Source: Desulfobotulus alkaliphilus
GTDB lineage: Bacteria > Desulfobacterota > Desulfobacteria > Desulfobacterales > ASO4-4
Reading direction: 5' to 3'
Length of the DNA stretch: 64,000 bases
Assembly (NCBI RefSeq): GCF_007830435.1
Contig: NZ_VLLC01000010.1
Span: 62,001 to 126,000 of the forward strand
Below, in pieces: positions 52,559-61,329 of the stretch. Every line of letters begins with the position of its first letter. Within the stretch, counting starts at the first letter, position 1. A program made the position numbers and the translations under genes. The notes under the pieces were generated by a model, which was not told where the DNA came from, ran no database searches, and saw only the letters and a list, made by a program, of their open reading frames with translations.

Positions 52559-52591
52559 ACGGGGCCGCCTCCCTTGCAGAGGCGACCCCGT
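52559..52591 (-). other. Strong hairpin between livK and livH
   Basis: ACGGGG(c/a)CGCCTC pairs with GAGGCG(a)CCCCGT, a 12-bp stem with one mismatch and a 7-nt loop. No U-run follows. It is well placed to stabilise the livK mRNA and lower expression of the downstream permease genes, as is common for binding-protein genes. Confidence 0.6.
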
Positions 52592-52659
52592 ACAGACTCA
52601 AAAGACTGTCCGGCAGATATCTTTAAGGATAAAAATCCAGAAGGGTAAAGGTCCTCATA

Positions 52660-53781
52660 TTAAGGATTCATCAGAACAAAAGCGCCCTCTGCGTTCACCT
52701 GATACACCCGGTAAACGTCACCGATACGGTCGCCAACGCTGTTAAAGGAAATGGTACCGGTAAGGGCAGGCATATCCTTAAGCCGGGTACGCATATAGTC
52801 CGCAACCTTTTTGGAATCCGTGGAACCCGCCCCTTCAATGGCCGTCACAATGGCCGTAAAGGCATCCCCCGCCAGCACCGCCCAGATGGAACCGGGCAGC
52901 TTGTTGTACTTTTTCTCAAAGGCCGCAAGGAAAGCACGGGCTTCATCCGTGGGCAGATCCTGAGGCACCGGGGGGCTTAAAAAATAAAAACCACTGGCCG
53001 CCTGCCTGCCTGCAATCTCTACAAGATCCGGGTTGTTGGTGGCATCCCCGCCCATCATTGGAACATCCCAGCCCATTTCCATTTTCTGGCGCAGCAGAAG
53101 GCCTGCTTCGGGGTAGTAGCCCGTAAACAGAATCACATCCGGATCAGAGGCCCGCATGCGGGTAAGTACCGTATTGAAATCCCGCTCTCCGGGGGTCAGG
53201 GCATTGAAAAACACCACCTTTGCGTCGGAAACCTCACCTATGAATTTTCTGGCATCATCGGCAAGGCCTCTGGCGTAGGAAGTATTGTCATGGAGAATGG
53301 CTATCTTTGAAAAGCCCATGCTCTTCAGGGCATTTGCCGCCACCATGGCCTGTTCATCATTTCTGGGGCAGGTGCGGAAAAAGAAGTTCAGCCCCTTTTC
53401 CGTCAGACGGTTGCTGGTGGCCCCGTTGGCCACCTGAATGATGTCATAATCATCATAGATATTCTGGGCGGCTTCGGCCACGGAAGATCCGTAGGTGCCG
53501 ATAACCGCAGCCACATTCCGGGTGGCAAGGCGCTGGGCCGCCAGTGCCGCAGCCCTGGGATCTCCCGCATCATCCTCAACCACAATTTCAACCCTTTTAC
53601 CAAGAACACCGCCTTTGGCATTCAGCTCTTCGGCCAGAAGCGTCACAATATCCCGCATATCCTGACCTTCACTGGCCCAGGAGCCGGTCATGGGGGCCAT
53701 GAGGCCAATACGGATGGTTTCGGCAAAGGCCGGAGCCGCCATAAAACACAAAGCTGCCGCAAAACACAGAACTTTTTTCAT
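52660..53781 (-). CDS. livK: Branched-chain amino-acid ABC transporter substrate-binding protein
   Basis: Periplasmic binding protein of 373 residues with a signal peptide (AAPAFA, about residues 1-20). Peripla_BP_6 blocks: IRIGLMAPMTGSWASEGQDMRDIVTLLAEELNAKGG and AAVIGTYGSSVAEAAQ. GGGAGGAATAC precedes the ATG. The first gene of the liv operon; a TTGACA-like -35 (53865-53870, minus) lies upstream with a weak -10. Leucine/isoleucine/valine is the usual ligand; other amino acids are possible. Confidence 0.9.
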   Translation of the reverse strand: MKKVLCFAAALCFMAAPAFAETIRIGLMAPMTGSWASEGQDMRDIVTLLAEELNAKGGVLGKRVEIVVEDDAGDPRAAALAAQRLATRNVAAVIGTYGSSVAEAAQNIYDDYDIIQVANGATSNRLTEKGLNFFFRTCPRNDEQAMVAANALKSMGFSKIAILHDNTSYARGLADDARKFIGEVSDAKVVFFNALTPGERDFNTVLTRMRASDPDVILFTGYYPEAGLLLRQKMEMGWDVPMMGGDATNNPDLVEIAGRQAASGFYFLSPPVPQDLPTDEARAFLAAFEKKYNKLPGSIWAVLAGDAFTAIVTAIEGAGSTDSKKVADYMRTRLKDMPALTGTISFNSVGDRIGDVYRVYQVNAEGAFVLMNP

Positions 53782-53965
53782 GTATTCCTCCCTGCTTCAT
53801 TAAGGATATCCGCAAAATCAATGGATACAGTGAATTTTTTCCAATAGCAGAGGGGCACAAGCCCTGTCAATTGCTTTGTTTCCACACCGGAACAAGTATC
53901 CGCCTGAATTTCATGCTGTTTTTGCTGTAATGCAGCATAGGGAGGCCCCCCATGCTGCACCTCCC

Positions 53966-55390
53966 TTAATAACGGTAATGGTCCGGTTTAAAGGGGCCTT
54001 CGGGAGAAATACCCAGATAGGCAGACTGCTCCGGTGTCAGCTTTGTGAGCCGCACACCCAGTCTTCCAAGGTGAAGACGGGCCACTTCCTCATCCAGGGT
54101 TTTGGAGAGGGTATAAACCTCTTTTTTGTGGGGTTCCGTTGCCAGAGCAATCTGGGCAAGGGTCTGATTGGTAAAGGAGTTGCTCATGACAAAGCTGGGA
54201 TGCCCCGTGGCACAGCCAAGGTTCACCAGACGGCCTTCGGCCAGCACAATGATGGAACGACCGGATTTCAGGGTCCATTTGTCCACCTGGGGCTTGATGT
54301 TCAGCCGCTGACATTCGGGGCTTTCTTCCAGATAAGCCATGTCGATCTCATTGTCAAAATGACCGATATTGCAGACAATGGCTTCATTCTTCATGGATTC
54401 CATGTGTTCACCGGTAATGACATGGAAATTCCCCGTGGCTGTAACAAAAATATCTCCCATGGGGGCCGCTTCTTCCATGGTAAGTACCTCAAAGCCTTCC
54501 ATGGCAGCCTGCAGGGCACAGATGGGATCAATCTCCGTCACAAGAACCCGTGCGCCAAATCCCTTCATGGACCGGGCACAGCCCTTGCCCACATCCCCGT
54601 AACCGCAGACCACCACCACCTTGCCTGCAATCATCACATCCGTGGCCCGCTTGATGCCATCCGCAAGGGATTCCTGGCAGCCATAGAGGTTATCAAACTT
54701 GCTCTTGGTAACCGAGTCATTCACATTGATGGCAGGAAAGAGCAGCTCTCCCTTTTTCTGCAACTGGTAAAGCCGTCCTACGCCTGTAGTGGTTTCTTCG
54801 GAAACGCCCCGAATTTTTTCTGCCATGCGGGTCCATTTGCCGGGATCCGTTTCCCAGGCCAGACGGAGGCGGTCCTGCAGGCATTTTTCCTCAAGGGAGC
54901 CGGGCTTTTTATCCAGAAGGGAAGGATCTTTTTCCACACGAACCCCCTCATGGATCATGAGGGTGGCATCTCCGCCATCATCCACAATAAGGTCCGGGCC
55001 GGACCCGTCGGGCCAGGTGAGGGCCATTTCCGTACACCACCAGTATTCCTCAAGGGTTTCACCCTTCCATGCAAAAACCGCTGCGGAACCATTGGCTGCA
55101 ATGGCGGCAGCGGCATGGTCCTGTGTGGAAAAGATGTTGCAGGAAGCCCAGCGGATGTCTGCCCCCAGCTCCTTTAAGGTTTCAATGAGCATGGCCGTCT
55201 GTATGGTCATGTGCAGGGAACCCGTTACCTTCAGACCTGCAAGGGGCTTTTCCTTACCATATTTTTCCCTTGCGGCCATCAGACCGGGCATCTCGTTTTC
55301 AGCAAGCTGCATCTCCTTGCGGCCAAAATCCGCACCCGCCATATCCGCAACCTTGTATCCAAGGTCCAGTTCCATCGGCTGTACTGACAT
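53966..55390 (-). CDS. ahcY: Adenosylhomocysteinase
   Basis: Hydrolyses S-adenosylhomocysteine to adenosine and homocysteine, clearing the product of SAM-dependent methylation. The 474-residue protein has the NAD-binding [12 protein letters not shown], the substrate motifs [13 protein letters not shown] and [12 protein letters not shown], and ends with KPDHYRY. AAAAGGAGAG precedes the ATG. An ArsR-methyltransferase gene lies upstream across an element M copy, suggesting common control. No SAH riboswitch is visible in the leader. Confidence 0.97.
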   Translation of the reverse strand: MSVQPMELDLGYKVADMAGADFGRKEMQLAENEMPGLMAAREKYGKEKPLAGLKVTGSLHMTIQTAMLIETLKELGADIRWASCNIFSTQDHAAAAIAANGSAAVFAWKGETLEEYWWCTEMALTWPDGSGPDLIVDDGGDATLMIHEGVRVEKDPSLLDKKPGSLEEKCLQDRLRLAWETDPGKWTRMAEKIRGVSEETTTGVGRLYQLQKKGELLFPAINVNDSVTKSKFDNLYGCQESLADGIKRATDVMIAGKVVVVCGYGDVGKGCARSMKGFGARVLVTEIDPICALQAAMEGFEVLTMEEAAPMGDIFVTATGNFHVITGEHMESMKNEAIVCNIGHFDNEIDMAYLEESPECQRLNIKPQVDKWTLKSGRSIIVLAEGRLVNLGCATGHPSFVMSNSFTNQTLAQIALATEPHKKEVYTLSKTLDEEVARLHLGRLGVRLTKLTPEQSAYLGISPEGPFKPDHYRY

Positions 55391-55431
55391 GAATTCACTC
55401 TCCTTTTGGGTTATATACCTATAACAATATC

Positions 55432-55789
55432 TTAATTATTCAGAACAATTATCCAAGTACCATACCTGCAAGACAGATGCACAGGCCCCAGGCTATTTGC
55501 CCGTGACGCAATCTTATTCGGGAGCTTCTTGCCCTGTGCGGAAGCGGAAAAAACCCCCCGCCACAGGCAGGATAAGCTTTTTGATTGCCATAGCAGGCTT
55601 AAGCACGCTGCCTTTGTGGCGGGTCAGACAGTTTGCCGCTTCTTTCGCACAGGCCTTCAAAGCTCTGATCCGAAACGATTGCAATGTCACTTGCAAATAG
55701 CCACGGAACCTTGCAACAGTACGAAGCTGCTGCAATGACAGCATTGGTAGTTCAGAGGTTGTTCAGAAAAAACCATACTGAATAATTAC
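55432..55789 (+). mobile_element. Element M copy F (358 bp) with 7-8 bp target duplication
   Basis: The left end is TTAATTATTCAG and the right end CTGAATAATTAC, an 11-of-12 inverted match. CAATATC lies directly outside the left end (55425-55431) and again after the right end (55791-55797), consistent with an 8-bp duplication in which one base has changed. The interior folds as a long hairpin: GGCTATTTGC with GCAAATAGCC, GAAGCGG with CCGCTTC, CCGCCACA with TGTGGCGG. It lies between ahcY and the ArsR-methyltransferase gene. Confidence 0.82.
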
Positions 55790-55837
55790 TCAATATCATA
55801 AACTTTATGTTCTTGCTTTCCCTGAACGCTGCTGACC

Positions 55838-56785
55838 TCAGACCCTGCGCACGGCCCGGTAAAGGTGCAGGCGCAGGGAGGACGGCAGGGTGAAGGTTTC
55901 CAGCTCCATGAGCTCAAAACCGGCACCATCGAGGAAGCGGCGGATGGTTTCTTCGGCAAACCCCAGCCACCTGTCTCCGAAACGCTCCCTCAGAAACTCC
56001 TTCTCATGCCTGTCAAAATCCGCCAGCAGCAATACTCCGCCAGGTGCAAGGATGCGTGCCGCATCCCGGATACCCCCCTCGGGATCGGGCAGATGGTGCA
56101 GGGCAAGGGAAATCACCGCCAGATCCGCCACCCCATTGGCCACGGGCAGGTGCTCAATGGCACCCAGCCGAAAATCGCCTTCAATCCCTTCCGCCCGGAA
56201 CCGGCGCTCAGCCTCGGCCAGCATTTCCATGGAATAATCCACACCGATTACACTGCGGGCCCGGGCTGCAAGTCCCCGGAGAAGCTCCCCTGTACCGCAG
56301 CCCAGATCCACGGCAAGACCCGGCTTTCCCGCCCTTTCCAGCAGGGCGGCGTTCAGATCAAAGGTGCCGAGAATCTCAAGCCGGAGACGATCCCACTCCG
56401 TTGCAATGGTGTCAAAAAAGCGGGATGTACTTTTCCTCCTTGCTTCCAGCACTTCCGCCGCCCGGACCATATCCGCCTCCAGTTCCGGCTCCTGCCGCAG
56501 CCATTCCCGGACAGCCGTTACATAATTTCTGCCGCTGCCTTCGGAAGGCACACCGTAAAAGGCCCAGACACCGTCTCTCCTGCAGGAAAGAAGCCCCGCA
56601 TCGGTCAGAATTTTCAGATGCCTTGAAATTCGGGACTGCCCCATACCCATCACCGCCACGATTTCATTGACGCTGAGTTCATGGCGGTCCAGTATGTGGA
56701 TGAGTCGGATTCGTGTGGGGTCGGACAGAGCCTTGCAAAATATTAAAATATCCATATCTCTTGATATATCTCCCAAAGAAGCCAT
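55838..56785 (-). CDS. ArsR-type HTH fused to SAM-dependent methyltransferase (SahR-like)
   Basis: Residues about 10-90 form an ArsR winged helix (ALSDPTRIRLIHILDRHELSVNEIVAVMGMGQSRISRHLKIL). Residues about 140-315 are a class I methyltransferase (LAVDLGCGTGELLRGLAARARSVIGVDYS, LVISLALHHLPDPEGG). ArsR-family SahR proteins regulate ahcY and methionine-cycle genes in Proteobacteria by sensing SAH, and some carry methyltransferase domains; with ahcY next door, this role is likely. GATATATC at 56763-56770 is a palindrome near the start. The true start may be the ATG at 56755. Confidence 0.85.
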   Translation of the reverse strand: MASLGDISRDMDILIFCKALSDPTRIRLIHILDRHELSVNEIVAVMGMGQSRISRHLKILTDAGLLSCRRDGVWAFYGVPSEGSGRNYVTAVREWLRQEPELEADMVRAAEVLEARRKSTSRFFDTIATEWDRLRLEILGTFDLNAALLERAGKPGLAVDLGCGTGELLRGLAARARSVIGVDYSMEMLAEAERRFRAEGIEGDFRLGAIEHLPVANGVADLAVISLALHHLPDPEGGIRDAARILAPGGVLLLADFDRHEKEFLRERFGDRWLGFAEETIRRFLDGAGFELMELETFTLPSSLRLHLYRAVRRV

Positions 56786-56953
56786 GAGGTCAAGCTTTTT
56801 ATGCTGACACCGGAACCCTTCTTTTTCTTCCCGCAGGCTTTAAGCTTGCAGTAGCGAAGCTGTCAGGGTAAAGTAGAATAATTATCTGGCCGACCTTAAA
56901 AAAACATGCTTTCTTGTTTCCTTCCTTCTCTTCTCCACCAGGGAGACGCTGCC

Positions 56954-57268
56954 ATGACAGACTTCAAACAACTTGCCGGAGACCTCGGACTGGAGACAGC
57001 GGACTTTCTTGAGCTGACAGCGCTTTTTATCCAGACAACCATGCGTGACATAGAAGGCCTTGAAAAGGCCCTTGAGGATCAAAATGCTGAGGCTGTAAAG
57101 GATATTGCCCACACCATTAAAGGTGCCGCGGGGAATCTGGGTTTTAAAGCCATTTATATCCTCGCCACCGTGGGGGAAAAAAACGCTTCCGAAGGAAAGC
57201 TCCGCGTCCTTGCCTCCCTGCCCGCCGCCCTGAAAAAGGAAGTGACCACCCTTCAAAAGGCCCTGTAA
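56954..57268 (+). CDS. Hpt-domain phosphotransfer protein
   Basis: A 104-residue four-helix Hpt domain with the phospho-accepting His53 in IAHTIKGAAGNLGF. It carries no other domain. GGGAGAC precedes the ATG at 56954; the frame is open to 56906 without family support. The next gene encodes a receiver-PP2C protein, so it may pass phosphate to that receiver from an unlinked hybrid kinase. Confidence 0.87.
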   Translation: MTDFKQLAGDLGLETADFLELTALFIQTTMRDIEGLEKALEDQNAEAVKDIAHTIKGAAGNLGFKAIYILATVGEKNASEGKLRVLASLPAALKKEVTTLQKAL

Positions 57269-57283
57269 GCCATGGAGACTGCC

Positions 57284-58429
57284 ATGACCGATCTCCCGGC
57301 CTCCCATATTCCGGCACCAAAGGAACTGACCCTTCTTGTGGTGGACGACAGTCCCATCAACGTGAGGCTTCTGGAAACGGCCCTGTCCAAGGAAGGCTAC
57401 AGAATTCTTACGGCAGCCAACGGGCCCAAGGCCCGGGAGCTGGCCATGGAGAATCAGCCGGACCTGATTCTGCTGGATATCATGATGCCCGGAGAAGACG
57501 GCTTCAGCGTCATCCGCTTTCTTAAAAACCATACGGCTACGGCATCCATTCCCGTGATCTTCCTTACGGGGGTCAGCGAAATTGAATCCAAGATAGAGGG
57601 TTTTGACCTCGGCGCTGTAGACTATATTATCAAACCCTTCCATCCAATGGAAGTACTGGCAAGGGTAAGGCTGCACCTGAAGCTTTCCATTGCCACAAAC
57701 TCCCTCATCACCAGTCAGGCCCAGAAACTGAGGCAGCTTAAAAAGGCCCAGACCTCCCTGCTGGTCACCCCGGAATCTTTACCCGAAGCCCGCTTTGCCG
57801 CCTTGTATGAATCCTTTCAGGAGGCTGGTGGCGATTTTTATGATGTCATTGCCATATGTCAGGACATCCATGGCTACCTTGTGGCGGATTTTTCAGGCCA
57901 TGACATCAGCACCTCCTACCTGACGGCATCCATCAAAGCCCTGATGAAGCAGAACTGCACTCCCATATACCAGCCAACGGAAAGTATAAAGCTTATCAAT
58001 GATGTTCTGGTGGAAATTCTGCCTGAAAACAAATATCTGACGGCCTCCTATGCCCACCTGAACAGAAAAACCATGAAACTGACCCTTGTGAATGCGGGGC
58101 ACCCCCCCGCTGTCTGTGTACCGGCCCGTGCTCCGGCCCGGCTGATCCGCATGGACGGGGACATTCTGGGCATGTTCCGCAATGTCATCTTCGGAACCCA
58201 GGTGATTCCCGTCGGGCCCGGGGACCGTTTTTACCTGTATTCAGACGGCCTTGTGGAAAGCAGTCAGGACCGTTCCGTCTGGTCCCGGGCGTCGGAACGC
58301 ATGCTCGGCGCCTGTGAGGAAGTACGCGGCATGCCCATTGAAGAAGCGGTAAAAGGTATCAGAAACATGCTTCTGCCTCCGGAAATTCCCATAGAAGATG
58401 ATATCGTTATCCTGGCCATTGAAATCTGA
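57284..58429 (+). CDS. Response regulator with PP2C-type phosphatase output (RsbU-like)
   Basis: A receiver (residues about 14-130: VVDDSPIN, phospho-acceptor Asp65 in LILLDIMMPGEDG, K in YIIKPFHPME), a coiled linker, and a SpoIIE/PP2C-like serine phosphatase domain. The latter reads QEAGGDFYDVI, YLVADFSGHDIST, VNAGHPPAV and FYLYSDGLVES. Metal-binding Asp residues are present (GDFYD, ADFSGHD, SDGLVE). Such proteins dephosphorylate an anti-sigma antagonist. The next gene is an RsbW-like HATPase. The ATG at 57284 follows GGAG and matches the hpt start context; an ATG at 57272 is also in frame. Confidence 0.9.
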   Translation: MTDLPASHIPAPKELTLLVVDDSPINVRLLETALSKEGYRILTAANGPKARELAMENQPDLILLDIMMPGEDGFSVIRFLKNHTATASIPVIFLTGVSEIESKIEGFDLGAVDYIIKPFHPMEVLARVRLHLKLSIATNSLITSQAQKLRQLKKAQTSLLVTPESLPEARFAALYESFQEAGGDFYDVIAICQDIHGYLVADFSGHDISTSYLTASIKALMKQNCTPIYQPTESIKLINDVLVEILPENKYLTASYAHLNRKTMKLTLVNAGHPPAVCVPARAPARLIRMDGDILGMFRNVIFGTQVIPVGPGDRFYLYSDGLVESSQDRSVWSRASERMLGACEEVRGMPIEEAVKGIRNMLLPPEIPIEDDIVILAIEI

Positions 58430-58476
58430 ACTTCTCCCTGCAGGATAAACCCTCCGGTTTTTTATGGAGAAAAGCC

Positions 58477-58905
58477 ATGAACCATACACTTTTCATCGTG
58501 GAAGAAATTGCTCAGGGCCTTGCCATCCGCATGGGTGCCGACATGAAAAACATTGACCTGGCCAGCCATCAAACCCAGCTTTTTTTAAAAAAACAGAACC
58601 TTGAAGCCCTCACCTTTTCCATCTGCCTCGGTATGCGGGAAGCCCTTACCAATGCCGTCCGCCACGGCAGCATCAACCTTCCGGAGGGAATCATCAGCTA
58701 CCGGGTCCAGATCATCGGCCAGCGTATTGTCCTTGAAATCATGGACGAGGGACCGGGATTCAACTGGCGCACATCCCAGAAAGCATGCCCGAACGCAGAA
58801 AACGGCAGGGGAATCCAGATCATGAAAAATTATTTCAATACCTTCCGCTACAATGAAAAGGGAAACCGCCTGACCCTGGAAAAAGACATTCCCGGCTGTT
58901 TCTGA
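58477..58905 (+). CDS. RsbW-like serine kinase / anti-sigma factor (HATPase)
   Basis: A 142-residue GHKL ATPase fold protein: N box REALTNAVRHG, G1 DEGPGF and G2 GRGIQIMKNYFN. It lacks the His-containing dimerisation domain of sensor kinases, so it fits RsbW/SpoIIAB-type switch kinases. With the upstream Hpt and REC-PP2C genes it forms a small partner-switching module. No anti-sigma antagonist (STAS) is encoded nearby. Confidence 0.82.
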   Translation: MNHTLFIVEEIAQGLAIRMGADMKNIDLASHQTQLFLKKQNLEALTFSICLGMREALTNAVRHGSINLPEGIISYRVQIIGQRIVLEIMDEGPGFNWRTSQKACPNAENGRGIQIMKNYFNTFRYNEKGNRLTLEKDIPGCF

Positions 58906-59041
58906 AAAGCCTCCCTTCCTGCACCCTCCCCCGGCCAGAGGCCCTCTTCCATGGAATATATTCGGAAAAACCATCGGGCAAAAAACATTACCCCTGTTTT
59001 TTGCTTGCATACACGGTCCGAATTGCCTAAAAATCTTTTTC

Positions 59042-59830
59042 ATGGGACATGTATTCGACCAAAAAGACAGTGAAGCCTATCTGAAATGGCGACAGAGCGA
59101 AAAGGGCCTTCTTTCCACAACCCTGGAAACCCGCCTTTTTTTTGATCTCCTATGCCCGGCACCGGAGGACTCCATTCTGGATATCGGATGCGGATACGGA
59201 GAAATTCTTGACGCCTGCATCAGCAGGGGTCTGGACTGCACCGGGCTGGAACCCTCTCCCTTCATGCTGGATCTGGCCCTGGAAAGACTGGGGAACAGGG
59301 CAGGCCTTTTCCGTGGCTATGCCGAAGACCTTCCCTTTGACGACAACTCCTTTAACCACGCCTGCCTTTTCACCACCCTGGAGTTTGTTGCCGATCCGAA
59401 AAAATCCCTGGAAGAAGCCTTCCGTGTGGCCAAGGACCGGGTTTTTATCGGTGTGCTCAACCGTTACGCCATCAAAGGCGTACAACGCCGCATTCAGGGA
59501 TTTTTTGGCAAAGGCATCTATGCAAAGGCCCGGTTCTTTTCCCTGTGGGAACTGAAAACCATGGTCAGGGATCTGGTGGGAGAGGTTCCCGTCACCTGGA
59601 GATCCATCTGTCTTTTTCCCGATACACCCGGCACAATGAGCTTTTCTCCGGACACCTGGCCCCTGGCCCGCCGCATGCCCTTTGGTACCTTTGTTGGAAT
59701 GGTGGTAACGCTGAAGCCAAGATTCCGGGTCCGGCCCCTGGCCCTTCCCTATCCTTCGGAATCAGGATACAAGGAAAGCCTTACGGGCTTTGCCGCCCAC
59801 ACCGGAAAAAACATGCATAAGGATTCCTGA
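59042..59830 (+). CDS. SAM-dependent methyltransferase (class I)
   Basis: A 262-residue protein with motif I ILDIGCGYGEILDACI, an acidic residue after strand 2 (CTGLEPSPFMLDLALERL), and LPFDDNSFNHACLFTTLEFV after strand 4. The substrate is not evident; a generic small-molecule or quinone methyltransferase is possible, because UbiA and UbiX follow with 26 and 0 nt spacing. GGGACATG-type context at the start is weak. Confidence 0.78.
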   Translation: MGHVFDQKDSEAYLKWRQSEKGLLSTTLETRLFFDLLCPAPEDSILDIGCGYGEILDACISRGLDCTGLEPSPFMLDLALERLGNRAGLFRGYAEDLPFDDNSFNHACLFTTLEFVADPKKSLEEAFRVAKDRVFIGVLNRYAIKGVQRRIQGFFGKGIYAKARFFSLWELKTMVRDLVGEVPVTWRSICLFPDTPGTMSFSPDTWPLARRMPFGTFVGMVVTLKPRFRVRPLALPYPSESGYKESLTGFAAHTGKNMHKDS

Positions 59831-59856
59831 TACCGATATCTTTCTGAAAGAAAGCC

Positions 59857-60741
59857 ATGATATCCCTGCAAAAAGCCCTTGGCACAACCCTCACCTACGG
59901 CCGGATGATCAAGTTCTCCCATTCCGTTTTTGCCCTGCCCTTTGTCCTTTCCGCCGTGGTGCTGGCAGCCCGTGAAACCCCCATAGCTCCCATGACGGTC
60001 TTTTTCATCCTTGTGGCCGTGGTGGCGGCCCGCACCGCTGCCATGGGCTTCAACCGCCTTGTGGATGCAAAGCTGGATGCGGCCAACCCCAGAACCGCCA
60101 TCCGGGAAATACCCTCAGGAAAAATAGCGCCTTCTGCGGCCATGCTTCTGATCCTGCTTTCCAGCATGGTTTTTATTTTCACTGCCGCAGCCCTTGGCCC
60201 CTTATGCAGAAACCTCTCCATCCCCGTTCTTTTATTTCTTTTCGGCTATTCCTACACCAAACGCTTTACGCTGCTCTGCCATTTCTATCTTGGGCTGGCC
60301 ATTGCCATGGCTCCTGCTGCCGCATGGGTGGCCCTTACGGGCAGTCTTTCCCTGGAAGTTCTTCTGCTTTCCGCTGTCCTTTTCACCCACATCGCAGGCT
60401 TTGACATCCTCTATGCCTGCCAGGATGCGGATTTTGATAAAAAAGCCGGTCTCCACTCCATCCCGTCGCGCTTAGGTATCCGGCAAGCCCTTCTCCTTGC
60501 CAGACTGCTCCATGGGATCTGCGCCCTTTTCATCTTTTCCCTGTATCCGGCCTTTGGTCTGGGGCCTATTTTCATTGTTTTTGCCCTTATCATCTGCGGC
60601 CTGCTCGTGCTGGAACACCGCATGGTCAATGAAAAGGATCTTTCCGGCATACCCGTAGCCTTTTTCCATGTGAACAGTGTCATCAGCCTTCTTCTTTTTG
60701 TGGGAATTCTTCTGGACCTCTGGACAGGGAAAGGCCTTTAA
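59857..60741 (+). CDS. mqnP: UbiA-family prenyltransferase (MqnP-like)
   Basis: Membrane prenyltransferase of 294 residues, with about eight helices. Both Asp-rich motifs are present: GFNRLVDAKLDAANPRT and DILYACQDADFDKKAGLHSIP. The REIPSGKI stretch is typical of 4-hydroxybenzoate/6-hydroxynaphthoate prenyltransferases. The adjacent ubiX-type gene supports the futalosine menaquinone route (MqnP) over ubiquinone synthesis in an anaerobe; this is inference. Confidence 0.8.
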   Translation: MISLQKALGTTLTYGRMIKFSHSVFALPFVLSAVVLAARETPIAPMTVFFILVAVVAARTAAMGFNRLVDAKLDAANPRTAIREIPSGKIAPSAAMLLILLSSMVFIFTAAALGPLCRNLSIPVLLFLFGYSYTKRFTLLCHFYLGLAIAMAPAAAWVALTGSLSLEVLLLSAVLFTHIAGFDILYACQDADFDKKAGLHSIPSRLGIRQALLLARLLHGICALFIFSLYPAFGLGPIFIVFALIICGLLVLEHRMVNEKDLSGIPVAFFHVNSVISLLLFVGILLDLWTGKGL

Positions 60742-61326
60742 ATGCGCTTTGTTATTGCCATCACAGGTGCCTCCGGCGTTATCTACGGCATCCGGACCTT
60801 AGAAAACCTTCTGCTCCAAAGGGCAGAGGTGCACCTTGTGGTCTCGGATTCTGGCAAAAGCGTACTGGCCCATGAAACAGGTTCGGATAACATTTTACAC
60901 ATCCTTGAAAAACGAAAAAAACTCAGCACCCTTTCCGGCCTGAGTATCCATGATGCCCACGATTTTTTTACCCCCCCGGCATCGGGTTCCTTTGCCCATA
61001 ACGGCATGGCCATCGTCCCCTGTGCCATGCGCAGTATCGGCAACCTTGCCGCAGGTATCGGAGACAACCTCATCCACAGGGCCGCAGATGTCTGCCTCAA
61101 AGAAAAAAGGCCCCTCATTCTGGTACCCAGAGAAGCCCCCCTCCATGCCATCCACCTGAAAAATCTTCTCTCCCTTGCCAGTGCGGGAGCCACCATCCTT
61201 CCGGCAAGCCCGGCCTTTTATCACTTTCCCAAGGACATGGAAGCCCTTGTGGACTCCGTGGTGGCCCGGATTCTTGACCATCTGGGCTGCCCCCAGAATC
61301 TCATGCCACCCTGGCAGGGAACATGA
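60742..61326 (+). CDS. ubiX: Flavin prenyltransferase UbiX
   Basis: Makes prenyl-FMN, the cofactor of UbiD-type decarboxylases. A 194-residue flavoprotein with the FMN site ITGASGVIYGIR, SFAHNGMAIVPCAMRSIGNLAAGIGDNLIHRAADV and the LVPREAPL loop. Its ATG abuts the UbiA-type stop (TAAATG), so the two genes are co-translated. The partner UbiD/MqnL is not in this window. Confidence 0.94.
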   Translation: MRFVIAITGASGVIYGIRTLENLLLQRAEVHLVVSDSGKSVLAHETGSDNILHILEKRKKLSTLSGLSIHDAHDFFTPPASGSFAHNGMAIVPCAMRSIGNLAAGIGDNLIHRAADVCLKEKRPLILVPREAPLHAIHLKNLLSLASAGATILPASPAFYHFPKDMEALVDSVVARILDHLGCPQNLMPPWQGT

Positions 61327-61329
61327 GAC

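Noticed and set aside
53876-55177. 433-codon plus-strand frame opposite ahcY
   Set aside because: Antisense to an unmistakable ahcY; no motifs of its own.
55391-55431. SAH riboswitch before ahcY
   Set aside because: Only a short AT-rich leader separates ahcY from the element M copy; no conserved pseudoknot core is visible.
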